Shown here in pieces: positions 29,918 to 39,087 of a stretch of DNA of 64,000 nt. The translations under genes were made by a program, and so were the position numbers. Each line of letters begins with the position of its first letter. Within the stretch, counting starts at the first letter, position 1. Source of the DNA: Methanobrevibacter cuticularis (GTDB lineage Archaea; Methanobacteriota; Methanobacteria; Methanobacteriales; Methanobacteriaceae); NCBI RefSeq assembly GCF_001639285.1, contig NZ_LWMW01000147.1, forward strand, positions 1 to 64,000, read 5' to 3'. Below the pieces are notes generated by a model. It saw only the letters and a list, made by a program, of their open reading frames with translations. It ran no database searches and had not been told where the DNA came from.

Positions 29918-30248
29918 ACTAATTAATTTCTATTAAAAATATATTGAAACTATGGGTTAATAAGAAGTTATTTATTAAAAACTTAGTTGAGTAAGTGATT
30001 TAAATAAATAATTTTTATTAAAAAATAGTCCATATGTCAATGAAAAATCAAAATAATCTTAGAAAATACTTTTTAAGGCTATTTGAAGATATTTAACCTT
30101 ATTTTAATTTAATTTAAAATAGAATAATATTTTTAAGTTAGTCTAGTTATATAAAAAGTTAGTTTAGTTATATAAAATCTTAAGTAAAAATTAAAATTAG
30201 ATTTGAATTAATTGAAATGTAATTTGATTAGAATATCTTATTTATTTC
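29918..30248. other. Intergenic region between convergent genes
   Basis: AT-rich spacer between the antiporter and the Sec61 beta gene; a short duplication of TTAGTTTAGTTATATAAA-like sequence lies at about 30133-30178. No gene seen. Confidence 0.5.
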
Positions 30249-30410
30249 TTATGCTGAAAATCTTAAAATAATACAAAAGACAGCTAATATTATTGTCATA
30301 ACTACAACTTGTTCAGGAGTGAGTTTAGGTCCTCCAGTTTCTTCATCTTCGAAGTATCTAACAAGTCCAGCTCCTGTTGGAGGTAGCATTTCTTTACTTT
30401 TCTTTGCCAT
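30249..30410 (-). CDS. Preprotein translocase subunit Sec61 beta (SecG in archaea)
   Basis: A 53-residue tail-anchored protein of the SecYE-beta channel. The N-terminus MAKKSKEMLPPTGAGLVRYF with the conserved Pro-Pro-x-Gly-Ala-Gly-Leu-x-Arg-Tyr-Phe pattern is diagnostic. It is followed by GGPKLTPEQVVVM and one membrane helix (TIILAVFCIILRF) at the end. The start at 30410 has a perfect AGGTGA four bases upstream. The gene is short enough to be missed by automatic length cut-offs. Confidence 0.95.
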   Translation of the reverse strand: MAKKSKEMLPPTGAGLVRYFEDEETGGPKLTPEQVVVMTIILAVFCIILRFSA

Positions 30411-30603
30411 TTTATCACCTGATAATCTTGAATTTATATAGTTTGAATTTTGTTTGTGATTAATTAATAATGTTCTGTGTATGATAATTTTTAATCATTT
30501 TAATTATATTATTTATCCTTAATAAGTTTTCTTATAATTTTCTTTTTTATTATTATCAATAATATATTTTTATTTTTAATACTTTATAATTTATTATTAT
30601 TTT

Positions 30604-30625
30604 TCAATGCTGTTAATTTAAGGAA
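30604..30625 (+). mobile_element. Solitary end resembling the MITE terminal repeat
   Basis: CAATGCTGTTAATTTAAGG resembles the left end of the MITE that starts 290 bp further on. No matching right end was found, so it is probably a decayed or partial copy. The rest of 30411-30897 is AT-rich without genes. Confidence 0.45.
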
Positions 30626-30897
30626 TATATTAATTAATTTTTAATGAATATGACATTTCTTTTAAATAAAAATTATAAAAAATTAGGCTTTCTAGAAACC
30701 ATTTTAATAGTAAAATATATTTATAAAAAATACATATTAAAATCTTTTATTAGTAAAATTATCTCTTAATTGATATTGGGTTATAAAAAAATTGTTAAAC
30801 TAGTTTTTAAAATTTAATATAATAAATATAAACTGATATTATCAAATAAGATAATTAAATTTTAGAGAGACGAAAAATTAAAAATAATGATATTAGG

Positions 30898-31032
30898 TCG
30901 AATGCTGTCAATTTAAGAAAATTTTCTTTAAAATTTCAATATTTTTAATTAATTTTTTATAATTTATATTTAAATGGAATGTTGCATTCATTAGAATATT
31001 AAAGTAATAATTCTTTAAGTTGACAGCATTGG
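30898..31032. mobile_element. MITE copy 1, 135 bp, with 8-bp target duplication
   Basis: Inverted ends AATGCTGTCAATTTAAG and, at the right, CTTTAAGTTGACAGCATT. The flanks ATATTAGG at 30890-30897 and 31033-31040 are exact 8-bp direct repeats, as expected for target-site duplication. There is no coding capacity. A related copy lies at 55841-55984. The right flank continues into a run of G (eight in all). Confidence 0.85.
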
Positions 31033-31040
31033 ATATTAGG

Positions 31041-31694
31041 GGGGGGTTTTAATGGAATTTGATGTATAATTTAGCTAATAAATTTCATTAAATATAATAT
31101 TTTTATAAAAATAAATGTGATAAAAAACATGGAAAATCTTTGTTAAATTCATTATACATTTTTTGAGTTATTCTTCTTCTTCTTTTAACAATAGTTTTTA
31201 TTTACTTATTTATGATATATATATATATATATATATATCAATTCTTTTTCAATAAAGTTTATATATTATATTATAAGATAATTAATTAAGTTAATTAGTA
31301 GTGATTGTTTTTTATATTATTTAATATGATTTTTTATTAATGTGATAAAATTAATAATCTTATAATTTTTTTCTTTGGAGGTGTTTAAAAGGAATAATAA
31401 TGTTATAGTTTAATTTGTTATGGGTGAGTGTTCATTATTATTTAATCAAAGAAAATGTTCATTATATATTAGAAGATTAATCTTTTAAAATAATTGAATA
31501 TTGGTATAGGGGGCTATTAAATAATAATTTGGTTAATTAGGAGTAAATTACAATGAAAATAGGATTTATCCCAAGTATTTTCCTAAAACAATTAATATGG
31601 AGATTAAAAATTATAAAAATACAATGAAAATCAATACCTTAAAAAACTAATACAATGGAAAAATAATTATTTTACAATAAAATGGAGAATAATA
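31041..31694. other. Intergenic region before the glycan cluster
   Basis: AT-rich with no full gene. Contains an (AT)n run at 31214-31239. It also contains a 24-codon open frame at 31553-31627 (MKIGFIPSIFLKQ), with AGGAG nine bases upstream, that may be a truncated gene start. Confidence 0.5.
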
Positions 31695-32846
31695 ATGGAA
31701 AAAACTATAGGAATGATTCTTTGTGGAGGATTTGGAAAAAGACTTAGACCAATAACTGAAAAAATTCCAAAACCTTTAGTCGAAATTAAAGATGATTACA
31801 CAATTTTAGATAAACAACTATTTGACTTTAAAAATGCTGGTATCGAGGATGTTTATCTCCTAACAGGATTTTTAAATGAAAAAATAAAAGAACGTTTTGG
31901 TAATGAATATAAAGGAGTTAATATTCACTACATCATTGAAGAAGAACCTCTTGGAACATTAAATGCTATTCGTCTAGGTATGGAAGCAATTGATGACCAT
32001 GATCAGTTTATTATTCGTAATGGTGATGTTATAGCTGATTCAAACCTTAAAAAGATGATTAAAGAAGGTGAAAAATCAAATATTGAAGAAGAACCTCTTG
32101 AAACATTAAATCTTATTCGTCTAGGTATGGAAGCAATTGATGACCATGATCAGTTTATTATTCGTAATGGTGATGTTGTAGCTGATTTAAACCTTAAAAA
32201 GATGATTGAACAAGGTGAAAAATCAAATTATCCATTTAATATTTTCATAACTCAAATGCAATCTCCTTATGGTATTGTAGAAACAAATGGGGAGAAATTA
32301 GCTTCTTTTAAAGAAAAACCTCTATTGGATTATTATATTAATGGAGGAGTTTACTTTTCAAAAAGTAAACTCGATTTTGGAGATTTTAAAACAGGAGACA
32401 TTGAAAAAACTCTATTTCCACTAATGGCTAAGGAAAATAAGATTGGATATTATAGAGAAGATGGATTGTTTTGGATGGCTGTTGACACATCTAAAGAATT
32501 AGAAAATGTTAGACAAGAATATAAAAACAGAACTGACAAACCATGGGGTTATGAGAAAGTTTTAATCTACACAGAAAAATATCTGACTAAGGAGCTATTT
32601 ATAAAAGAAGATTATCAAACAAGCTTCCATTACCATGAAAAAAAGGACGAAACAATGTATATAATCTCTGGTGCAGGTTATATAGAGTTCAATGATAAAA
32701 CAGAGTATTTTAGTAAAAATGATACTATAAGAATAGAACCTAATATCGAACATTCAATTGTAGCTACTGAAAATACAGTGCTTCACGAAGTTTCAACACC
32801 TTATTTAGATGATACAATTAGAGTAAATGATTTTTATACAAGATAA
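31695..32846 (+). CDS. Sugar-1-phosphate nucleotidyltransferase fused to a cupin, with internal duplication
   Basis: A 383-residue protein. The N-terminal part is a sugar nucleotidyltransferase: [20 protein letters not shown] is the nucleotide-binding signature, [13 protein letters not shown] the substrate segment and [11 protein letters not shown] the metal-binding Asp region. The last ~115 residues form a cupin ([19 protein letters not shown]) as in type II mannose-6-phosphate isomerases. Together these suggest synthesis of an activated sugar for surface glycans. Unusually, a 49-residue block (bases 31935-32081) is repeated in tandem (32082-32228), duplicating the substrate and metal segments inside the catalytic domain. 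Activity is uncertain. Glycosyltransferase genes follow. Confidence 0.85.
   Translation: MEKTIGMILCGGFGKRLRPITEKIPKPLVEIKDDYTILDKQLFDFKNAGIEDVYLLTGFLNEKIKERFGNEYKGVNIHYIIEEEPLGTLNAIRLGMEAIDDHDQFIIRNGDVIADSNLKKMIKEGEKSNIEEEPLETLNLIRLGMEAIDDHDQFIIRNGDVVADLNLKKMIEQGEKSNYPFNIFITQMQSPYGIVETNGEKLASFKEKPLLDYYINGGVYFSKSKLDFGDFKTGDIEKTLFPLMAKENKIGYYREDGLFWMAVDTSKELENVRQEYKNRTDKPWGYEKVLIYTEKYLTKELFIKEDYQTSFHYHEKKDETMYIISGAGYIEFNDKTEYFSKNDTIRIEPNIEHSIVATENTVLHEVSTPYLDDTIRVNDFYTR
31935..32228 (+). repeat. 147-bp in-frame tandem duplication inside the nucleotidyltransferase gene
   Basis: The two 147-bp copies differ at seven bases in six codons. Every one of these changes alters an amino acid (Gly-Glu, Ala-Leu, Ile-Val, Ser-Leu, Lys-Glu, Glu-Gln). 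None is silent. Confidence 0.95.
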
Positions 32847-32870
32847 TTGTAGAAAAATTGGAGAAATATT

Positions 32871-33884
32871 ATGAAATCTACAAGCAAACAAAAAGTAAAA
32901 GTTTCACTTGTTTCAAGGTCTTTTCAATCACGTATCCAAGGAATTGGAACTTATTCTAAAATGGTATATGAAATTATTAAACAAAATAAAAAAATTCAAA
33001 TTAATTTAACTTCCCAAGATAATAGCTATTTACTCAAAAATAATCCTTTGGGTTATTTATTTTATTGTTTAATTGAACTTCCTATAAAAATTAAAAAATC
33101 AGATGTTTATCATGCATTATCCCCAATGGAAGCTTTATTTTTAAATCCTAATAAAACTATTGTAACAATACATGATTTAATACCAATAAAAAGAGCTAAA
33201 TCCTTAAAAAACAAGCTATTTAAAATTTTATTCAATCAAGCTTTGAAAAAATCTATTAAGTGTGAAATTATTGCAATTTCTGAAGAGACAGCTAGAGATT
33301 TAGAAGAATATTACAATGTAGATTATGAAACTATTAATGTTATTCCTCCAGCTATCAGTGAAAATTTCTTCCCAACAAACAAAAATAATGAGATTTTTAC
33401 CATAGGAACTATATCTTATTTAGAAAATAGGAAACGAATAGATATTCTGATTAATGCCTTTTTAAAGGCAGATATCAAAAATTCATTGCTATTAATTGGA
33501 GGAAAAGGTCCTGAACTAGAAAATCTTAAAAAAATAGCTAATAATGATTTAAGAATCAAATTCTTAGGTTTTGTTCCTGATCATGATATGAATGATTTTT
33601 ATAATTCTTTAGATGTTTTTGTATTCCCAACAATCATGGAAGGATATGGCTTACCTATTGTTGAAGCTATGGCATGTGAAAAACCTGTTATAACTCTTGA
33701 AGATGGAAGTATTCCATCAGATATTAAAGATAAAACTTTTATTTCTTCAAAATCAAATCTAGCAAATGATTTAAAAAATAGAAATTTTAAATGTAATCTA
33801 AAATCTAACTTAAAATTTGCAAATGAACATTCTCTTGATAAAACTGGTCAAAAACTTAAAAAAATTTATGATTCTATGATTTGA
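32871..33884 (+). CDS. Glycosyltransferase family 4
   Basis: A 337-residue retaining GT-B glycosyltransferase that transfers a sugar from an activated donor in surface-glycan assembly. The N-terminal domain contains GIGTYSKMVYE and TIVTIHDLIPI. The C-terminal donor-binding domain has LLIGGKGPE and EGYGLPIVEAMACEKPVI, the E-x7-E motif region. Donor and acceptor are unknown. GGAG lies upstream of ATG 32871, which follows the nucleotidyltransferase by 24 bp, so the two are likely co-transcribed. Confidence 0.9.
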   Translation: MKSTSKQKVKVSLVSRSFQSRIQGIGTYSKMVYEIIKQNKKIQINLTSQDNSYLLKNNPLGYLFYCLIELPIKIKKSDVYHALSPMEALFLNPNKTIVTIHDLIPIKRAKSLKNKLFKILFNQALKKSIKCEIIAISEETARDLEEYYNVDYETINVIPPAISENFFPTNKNNEIFTIGTISYLENRKRIDILINAFLKADIKNSLLLIGGKGPELENLKKIANNDLRIKFLGFVPDHDMNDFYNSLDVFVFPTIMEGYGLPIVEAMACEKPVITLEDGSIPSDIKDKTFISSKSNLANDLKNRNFKCNLKSNLKFANEHSLDKTGQKLKKIYDSMI

Positions 33885-33925
33885 AGTGTTTATGGTATTT
33901 GATGAACTTATTTAGGAGATAAAAT

Positions 33926-33994
33926 ATGATATCACAAAAATGGAATGAAAATAAAAATTATAATAAATCAGATAGAATATACGATGAATTTTGA
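33926..33994 (+). CDS. 22-codon ORF with strong ribosome-binding site, probable gene remnant
   Basis: Starts at ATG 33926 with AGGAG eight bases upstream and reads MISQKWNENKNYNKSDRIYD before stopping at 33992-33994. It is too short to classify. The strong initiation site suggests the 5' end of a lost glycan-cluster gene or a translational coupler for the next gene, which starts 8 bp later. Confidence 0.35.
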   Translation: MISQKWNENKNYNKSDRIYDEF

Positions 33995-34002
33995 GGGGTT
34001 AT

Positions 34003-35058
34003 ATGTACAAAATTAGTGTTATTATGCCTGTTTATAATCGTGAAAAGTTAGTAAAAAGAGCTGTTGATTCTGTGATTAATCAAAGTTTTGGTTTTGAAAA
34101 TATTGAACTTATATTAGTCGATGATAATTCAACAGACGAGACTAAAAATGTTATTAAGGATTATGCAGAAAAATATGATAACATTCATCCGATATTTCGA
34201 GAAACCAATAGTGGAAGCCCAAATATTCCTCGTAACGATGGTATTGATAATGCTAAAAGTGAATATATAATGTTTTTAGATAATGATGATGAATATACTC
34301 CAGAAATCTGTGAAAAACTTTATAATGCAATAAAAAAATATAAAACCGATTTTGTTGAATGTTGGTGTCGAGACATATCTAACTATAAACGAGAGAGAGA
34401 GAGAAATATTGAGGAGAATATAGCTTCAACATCCTGTGTCATTCATAATCGTGAAGAAAAAGATTTGCCTAAGTTAAGTGGAGTTTGGAATAAGTTATAT
34501 AAAAAAAGTTTTTTAGATTTAAATAATATCCGTTTTCCCCCAAATATTAATGCTGAAGATGTATTCTTTTCTTTGTTGTGTTATGATAATGTGGATAGAT
34601 GGATAGAAGTAAAATATATAGGATATTTACATATTGATGACCTTGATTTTTTATCTTTATCCCGTGCAAGTAATAAAAAAATTATATTTGGTTCTTTAAA
34701 AGGTTTAGATTTAACTATTAACATATTAAAGAAAAATAATAGTAAATTATTAAATTCACCATTAGAAGCCATTCCGAATATAGCTTTAGGATTTTTAAGA
34801 GCTAATTTAGATTATAGTGAGAAAAATGAACTCTTAAATAAGTATTGGCATCTATTTAAAAACTATAAAAATTATGATTGTTTATCTTTAAGCTATCCTA
34901 TGAAAGTTTATATGAAACTTTTCACATTTGATAAAAAAATAGCTATTATAATGTCATACATATATAAATACCTAAAATTAGACAGCATATTCTATAATAA
35001 AAAGATATATAATTATATTAGAAGTTTAGCTGGAGGAGGATACAATTTTGGAGAATAA
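34003..35058 (+). CDS. Glycosyltransferase family 2
   Basis: A 351-residue inverting GT-A glycosyltransferase. The start ATG at 34003 (MYKISVIMPVYN) has GAGGGG upstream; the TTG at 33991 overlaps the preceding frame. ILVDDNSTDET supplies the nucleotide-binding Asp pair and MFLDNDDEYT the metal-binding DxD-like motif. The C-terminal ~150 residues are Asn/Lys-rich and variable, as expected for acceptor recognition. Part of the surface-glycan cluster. Confidence 0.9.
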   Translation: MYKISVIMPVYNREKLVKRAVDSVINQSFGFENIELILVDDNSTDETKNVIKDYAEKYDNIHPIFRETNSGSPNIPRNDGIDNAKSEYIMFLDNDDEYTPEICEKLYNAIKKYKTDFVECWCRDISNYKRERERNIEENIASTSCVIHNREEKDLPKLSGVWNKLYKKSFLDLNNIRFPPNINAEDVFFSLLCYDNVDRWIEVKYIGYLHIDDLDFLSLSRASNKKIIFGSLKGLDLTINILKKNNSKLLNSPLEAIPNIALGFLRANLDYSEKNELLNKYWHLFKNYKNYDCLSLSYPMKVYMKLFTFDKKIAIIMSYIYKYLKLDSIFYNKKIYNYIRSLAGGGYNFGE

Positions 35059-35060
35059 AC

Positions 35061-35120
35061 ATGAAGAATAATAATGTAATCTTGTTTACAATTACTTTAT
35101 CTGAAAATTTAATTTTATAA
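35061..35120 (+). other. 19-codon vestigial ORF
   Basis: ATG 35061 follows GGAG by nine bases and lies 2 bp after the GT2 stop. It reads MKNNNVILFTITLSENLIL, then TAA. Probably the start of a deleted cluster gene; the remainder to 35312 is AT-rich and empty. Confidence 0.35.
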
Positions 35121-35312
35121 AACTGTTTAAATATTAAATAACTAATTTATATTATTTTAGTTTAAAAAATAAGAATCAATATCAATTTTATAAGGTAATA
35201 AATTCTAAAATATTACTATTTTGCTTTTTTACAAATTTATATTAGAGAATGAAGATTAAAAAATTTTAATAAATATTATCTTATAGAATTAATTAATATT
35301 TGGTGAATATAT

Positions 35313-36341
35313 ATGAAAAATTATTTAGAAAAAATTTTCAATCGTGCACCTTTAAAAATTAAATATTTAATTTTAAAAATGTATAAATATATTAATTTTG
35401 AAAAATCTAATGTTTTAAAAGAATATTTAGATAAAAAAGTTATCTTAATGAGATGTTTAGAAAATAAACTTAAAATTAATCCTAATAAAGAAAAACAAGA
35501 AATATTAAATGTTCTTAAAAATAAATTTGATGGTGTTGGTATTCCTTATTATTGGACAAACAAATATAAAAAAGAAAATATCAAAATTCAACATGACTCT
35601 AAATCTAAGTATAACTTTGTTATGCATCAGAATAAACCACTTTACTTTCCTTTAAATATGAGTAATCAAGAAATAAAGATATTATATAACTCTTTGCTAA
35701 TTGAACAAGATGAAAATTCTCCTCATTTATATTTAACTCCTGATTTTACATTGCAAAAAGGTGAATTTAAGGAGGAGAATGATATTATATTAGATGTGGG
35801 TGCTGCTGAAGGGATATTTACTCTTTCTAACATTGATTTAATAAAAAAAGCATATTTATTCGAATGTGATGAAGATTGGATTGAACCCTTAAAGTTAACA
35901 TTTAAACCTTACAAAGAAAAAGTTGAAATTGTTAACCGATATGTTAGTGATACTACCTCTGATAAAACTATAACTCTTGATGATTTTTATAATCAAATTG
36001 ATAAAGAGGAAATTAACTTTATTAAAGTAGATATTGAAGGAGCAGAGTTTGACCTACTTAAAGGAGCAAAAAAACTTTTAAAAAACTCTAAAAACTTAAA
36101 ATTAGCTATTTGTACTTATCATGAGCAAGAAGATGCTGAAATATTTGAAAATTTTTTAATTGAGAAAGGATATTCTTGTGAATTTTCTAAGGGTTATATG
36201 GCTGTATTTTGTGGTGAATTTAAATATCCATATTTAAGAAAAGGACTTATTAGAGCTAAAAAAAAAATCAATGATTTGAAAAGTGATTTACTGACAAAAA
36301 AGTCCAGAACATTTTTCAAATATTTAATATATTCTAGTTAA
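35313..36341 (+). CDS. FkbM family methyltransferase
   Basis: A 342-residue SAM-dependent methyltransferase of the FkbM type, usually O-methylating sugars or other small molecules. The SAM-binding glycine-rich loop is ILDVGAAEGIFTL (about residues 160-172). YLFECDED is the acidic end of strand 2, and INFIKVDIEGAEFDLLKGA is the FkbM hallmark. The N-terminal ~130 residues are Lys/Asn-rich and specific to this protein. Its position after the glycosyltransferases suggests methylation of a surface glycan. GGTGA precedes ATG 35313. The 3' end overlaps a minus-strand PIN-domain pseudogene. Confidence 0.9.
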   Translation: MKNYLEKIFNRAPLKIKYLILKMYKYINFEKSNVLKEYLDKKVILMRCLENKLKINPNKEKQEILNVLKNKFDGVGIPYYWTNKYKKENIKIQHDSKSKYNFVMHQNKPLYFPLNMSNQEIKILYNSLLIEQDENSPHLYLTPDFTLQKGEFKEENDIILDVGAAEGIFTLSNIDLIKKAYLFECDEDWIEPLKLTFKPYKEKVEIVNRYVSDTTSDKTITLDDFYNQIDKEEINFIKVDIEGAEFDLLKGAKKLLKNSKNLKLAICTYHEQEDAEIFENFLIEKGYSCEFSKGYMAVFCGEFKYPYLRKGLIRAKKKINDLKSDLLTKKSRTFFKYLIYSS

Positions 36342-36712
36342 TCTTTCTTTATTGTCGAAATGTTCATCAAAAGATACTATCTCTCACATGCCTAATTTTT
36401 CCATTATAGCTATAGAAGTACAATCAGCATAACCTAAAGACCCATTGTATTTTTTACATATATCAATTGCTTTGTCTTGTATTTCATCATCTATCACATA
36501 AACATTATAATTATCTTTCAGTAAATAGTACATATTTTCTATTTCTTTCCCATTCATACTACCAGCTAATCCATTTAATGTTTCAAGTAGTATTACATTA
36601 GAAATACAACATTCTGACTTTTCACTTTTGAAGCTAGTTTAAGTGATTCATCATGCCATTGACCCTTTTTTAATATTAGTCCAAGTATAAAAGTTGTATC
36701 GATGAAAAGCAA
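36324..36712 (-). pseudogene. PIN-domain (VapC-like) toxin, frameshifted
   Basis: On the minus strand from a TTG at 36712 (GAGGAG nine bases upstream) the product reads LLFIDTTFILGLILKKGQWH, with the first PIN Asp. After a frameshift near 36610 it continues SNVILLETLNGLAGSMNGKE, then GYADCTSIAIMEKLGM, an in-frame TGA, then EIVSFDEHFDN. These match the PIN-domain acidic residues (Asp, Glu, Asp, Asp) of VapC RNase toxins. No VapB-like antitoxin gene is visible upstream. One frameshift and one stop make it inactive. Confidence 0.85.
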
Positions 36713-36810
36713 ATTAATATTCTCCTCTTTGTGCTTTTCTTATTATATTAATCTTATTAACTATAGTTGGAATAGGTATTAGAAGAAAACATAATTAAAC
36801 ATTTTTTTGG

Positions 36811-36850
36811 AGAGGACTTATTTATTTTTTCTCCTCTATTTTTTTGAAAA
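36811..36850 (+). terminator. Hairpin plus T-run
   Basis: AGAGGA (36811-36816) pairs with TCCTCT (36832-36837), followed by ATTTTTTT. Possibly a terminator left with the mobile-element remains around it. Confidence 0.45.
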
Positions 36851-37330
36851 TTTTTTTTCCATTATAACCTTGGAAGCTCTCTGATTTTTATTAGTTGTGT
36901 AATATTAGTTCTTTTAATTCTTCTGCTGATGCTATTTCTTGTGAAAATTTGTGATTAAGCTTTTACTTTTTCCAGTTTCTAGTTTGACATTAACATTTCT
37001 TAAGTTTAGTGATTTTATTTCTTTATTTTTTCATTGAATGTGTTCTTTCAGTGTTTAATTTGATGTCTACATATTCATCATTGGTTTTTATATGTTTCAT
37101 TTCGTTTTATGTAGTTTGTTTTTTTTTAATCTGAATATGGATTTGCTTTTTTTCCTATTAATTGTGAATATGATTCGGTTGAGGGATAAAGTTTGTTAAA
37201 TGTTATTATTGATTTTTTTTAAGTCTATCGTTGCTTGATTTTTCTATATTTTCGTATGCGAGTGCATGTTCTCAGGTAGTCATTGGAGGGATAATGGAAT
37301 CTATCATGAAGTCATTTTTAACATCTGAAA
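36850..37330 (-). pseudogene. Degraded IS4-like transposase
   Basis: Minus-strand translation in shifting frames gives transposase-like pieces: SYSQLIGKKANPYSD, KTNDEYVDIKLNTERTHSM, NLRNVNVKLETGKSK and FSQEIASAEELKEL, followed by a degenerate KSESFQGYNGKK. The order matches IS4-type transposases, in which EELKELY precedes the RW-x-IE element. Many stops and frameshifts make it a relic. Inverted ends were not found. Confidence 0.6.
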
Positions 37331-37339
37331 GAGCAGATG

Positions 37340-37918
37340 TTGTGGTTTAAACATCTTTAAATCTCTAAAATCCAGATAAATTTAAATGATTTTAGAAAAA
37401 TCAAAATAAAACTATTTAAAAAATAAAAATACAAACTAAAACAAATTTATATTCTTAATAAATATCTAATTAATAATATTTAAAATTATATTCTTAATAA
37501 ATATCTAATTAATAATATTTAAAATTTATATTAATAACAAAAGATAAATAAATAATAAAAAAATAAATAAAACTATTTTAACCAAAAAAATATTAAAAAA
37601 AGAATTTAATAAAGAAAAAAATGAAAATAAAGAAAAAATAGAAGAAATTTCTTAACTTGACAGAATTGATTATTTTTTTTTATTATTTTTTTGGAGATCT
37701 TTTAATGAAAAGTCTAAAGCAAATGATAGACTAACAAAAGTTATTAACAGCAATTATAGTTATTTGCTGAGTATCTAGTTGAAGATTTTAAAGAATAATA
37801 TGTTGAACTGATTGATAATGATTGATTGGTGGTGAATTAGCAACAAATCTCGCAGACCTCAAAGGATACTAAAACCATTAACAGATGACATGAAAGAAAA
37901 ATAAGGAGTATAATATTT
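37340..37918. other. AT-rich intergenic region
   Basis: A 39-bp tandem duplication lies at about 37450-37528. CTTAACTTGACAG at 37651-37663 resembles a MITE end with one mismatch. 37680-37905 holds broken coding-like stretches (for example GELATNLADLKGY at about 37830-37870) without an intact gene. Confidence 0.45.
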
Positions 37919-38074
37919 TCATTCTTTAATACATCGATCTATCCAAACAGTACAACCGCATTCACTACATGGTAAAAGACTAAAAGTAGAATCATTCACA
38001 TCAACTACTCCACCACAGCCATTGCATTGATAAAGACCTTCTCCTGGCTGATCTCCACTGTAAAAAGTTTTCAT
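37919..38074 (-). CDS. Small zinc-ribbon protein
   Basis: A 51-residue protein starting at 38074 with a strong GGAGG upstream. Two knuckles, YQCNGCGG and LPCSECGC, supply four or more Cys to bind one zinc. The end is TVWIDRCIKE. Similar tiny zinc ribbons (MKTFYSGDQPGEG start) occur widely with unknown roles, often in stress loci. It lies 37 bp after the PRC-barrel gene on the same strand, so the two are likely one transcription unit. Confidence 0.85.
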   Translation of the reverse strand: MKTFYSGDQPGEGLYQCNGCGGVVDVNDSTFSLLPCSECGCTVWIDRCIKE

Positions 38075-38111
38075 TTTACTTCCTCCTCATTCATTTTAAT
38101 TATTATTATTA

Positions 38112-38321
38112 TTATTTTTCATTTGTCACTAGTACAACATCTACTATATTGTCAATTTCATTAAAAGTAAATATTTTATCTTCTGTTGATAATAAATGTG
38201 TTTTTACTGCAATTCTTTCAATAAAACCAGTGTTTTGATTGATTTCAAAGTTATTAACTTTACCTATCACATGTCCTCTACTATTAATAACTTTCAATCC
38301 TAATAATTTAGTTGCTTCCAT
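38112..38321 (-). CDS. PRC-barrel domain protein
   Basis: A 69-residue single PRC-barrel domain: LLGLKVINSRGHVIGKVNNF is the first half, followed by strand-rich KIFTFNEIDNIVDVVLV. Such stand-alone domains are common in Euryarchaeota; RNA-metabolism and cell-division (CdpB-type) roles are known for members of this fold, but this one is unassigned. GAGG precedes the ATG at 38321. Probably co-transcribed with the downstream zinc ribbon. Confidence 0.85.
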   Translation of the reverse strand: MEATKLLGLKVINSRGHVIGKVNNFEINQNTGFIERIAVKTHLLSTEDKIFTFNEIDNIVDVVLVTNEK

Positions 38322-38780
38322 TTTAATTCCTCTTTTTAATTAGAAAAAATGTAAGTGTTACATTACTTTTTTAAGATATTTAAATTTTAAGTGAACATGC
38401 AAACTATTAATAAGAAACTAACAAAAAAACATGCTAAGAACTAATTTTAAAGATAGAATTCATTTATACTTCTTTTAAGATAATTTTTTCAGGTAATATA
38501 ATAATTGTACTAAAATATACCATTATTCACTAACTACACTAACTAAATAGCTATTTCTAAGATGACTATCTCAATATGTCAAAATTATCAAAAATTTCAA
38601 TATTCCATAGTTAGTAAAATATTATTCATTAATTTATATCCTTACATTAAAATTAAATACTAATTTTTACATATTAATTTTATAAACAATTTTCCATAAT
38701 AAATATTATAATTATATTTTAAATCATTAATTGTATTAATGTTAAATATTTTATTTCAAATTATAATTTTATATGATAAT

Positions 38781-39025
38781 CAGATTTTTTATGATAATTA
38801 TACTTAAATTTATAAATACCACACATAATTTATAAATATCATATACAATTTATAAATATAATACATAATTCAGATTTTTTATGATAATTATACTTAAATT
38901 TATAAATACCACACATAATTTATAAATATAATATACAATTTATAAATATAATATATAATTCATAAAGATAGTATACAATTTATAAATATCGTATATAATT
39001 TATAAAGATAGTATATAAAGATATT
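38781..39025 (+). repeat. 90-bp duplication and ~20-bp AATTTATAAATA iterons upstream of polC
   Basis: CAGATTTTTTATGATAATTA begins at 38781 and 38871 (period 90). Between and beyond them the word AATTTATAAATA with a variable 8-10-bp tail recurs about nine times up to 39025, 60 bp before the polC start. The rest of 38322-38780 is AT-rich without genes. Confidence 0.85.
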
Positions 39026-39087
39026 AAAATTATTATTTTTTGCAATTACATTTTGATTTCATTTTGAAATAGATATTAAGTGATAAA

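Noticed and set aside
38781-39025. Replication origin
   Set aside because: Iterons alone are insufficient; no orc1/cdc6 gene or origin recognition box is visible.
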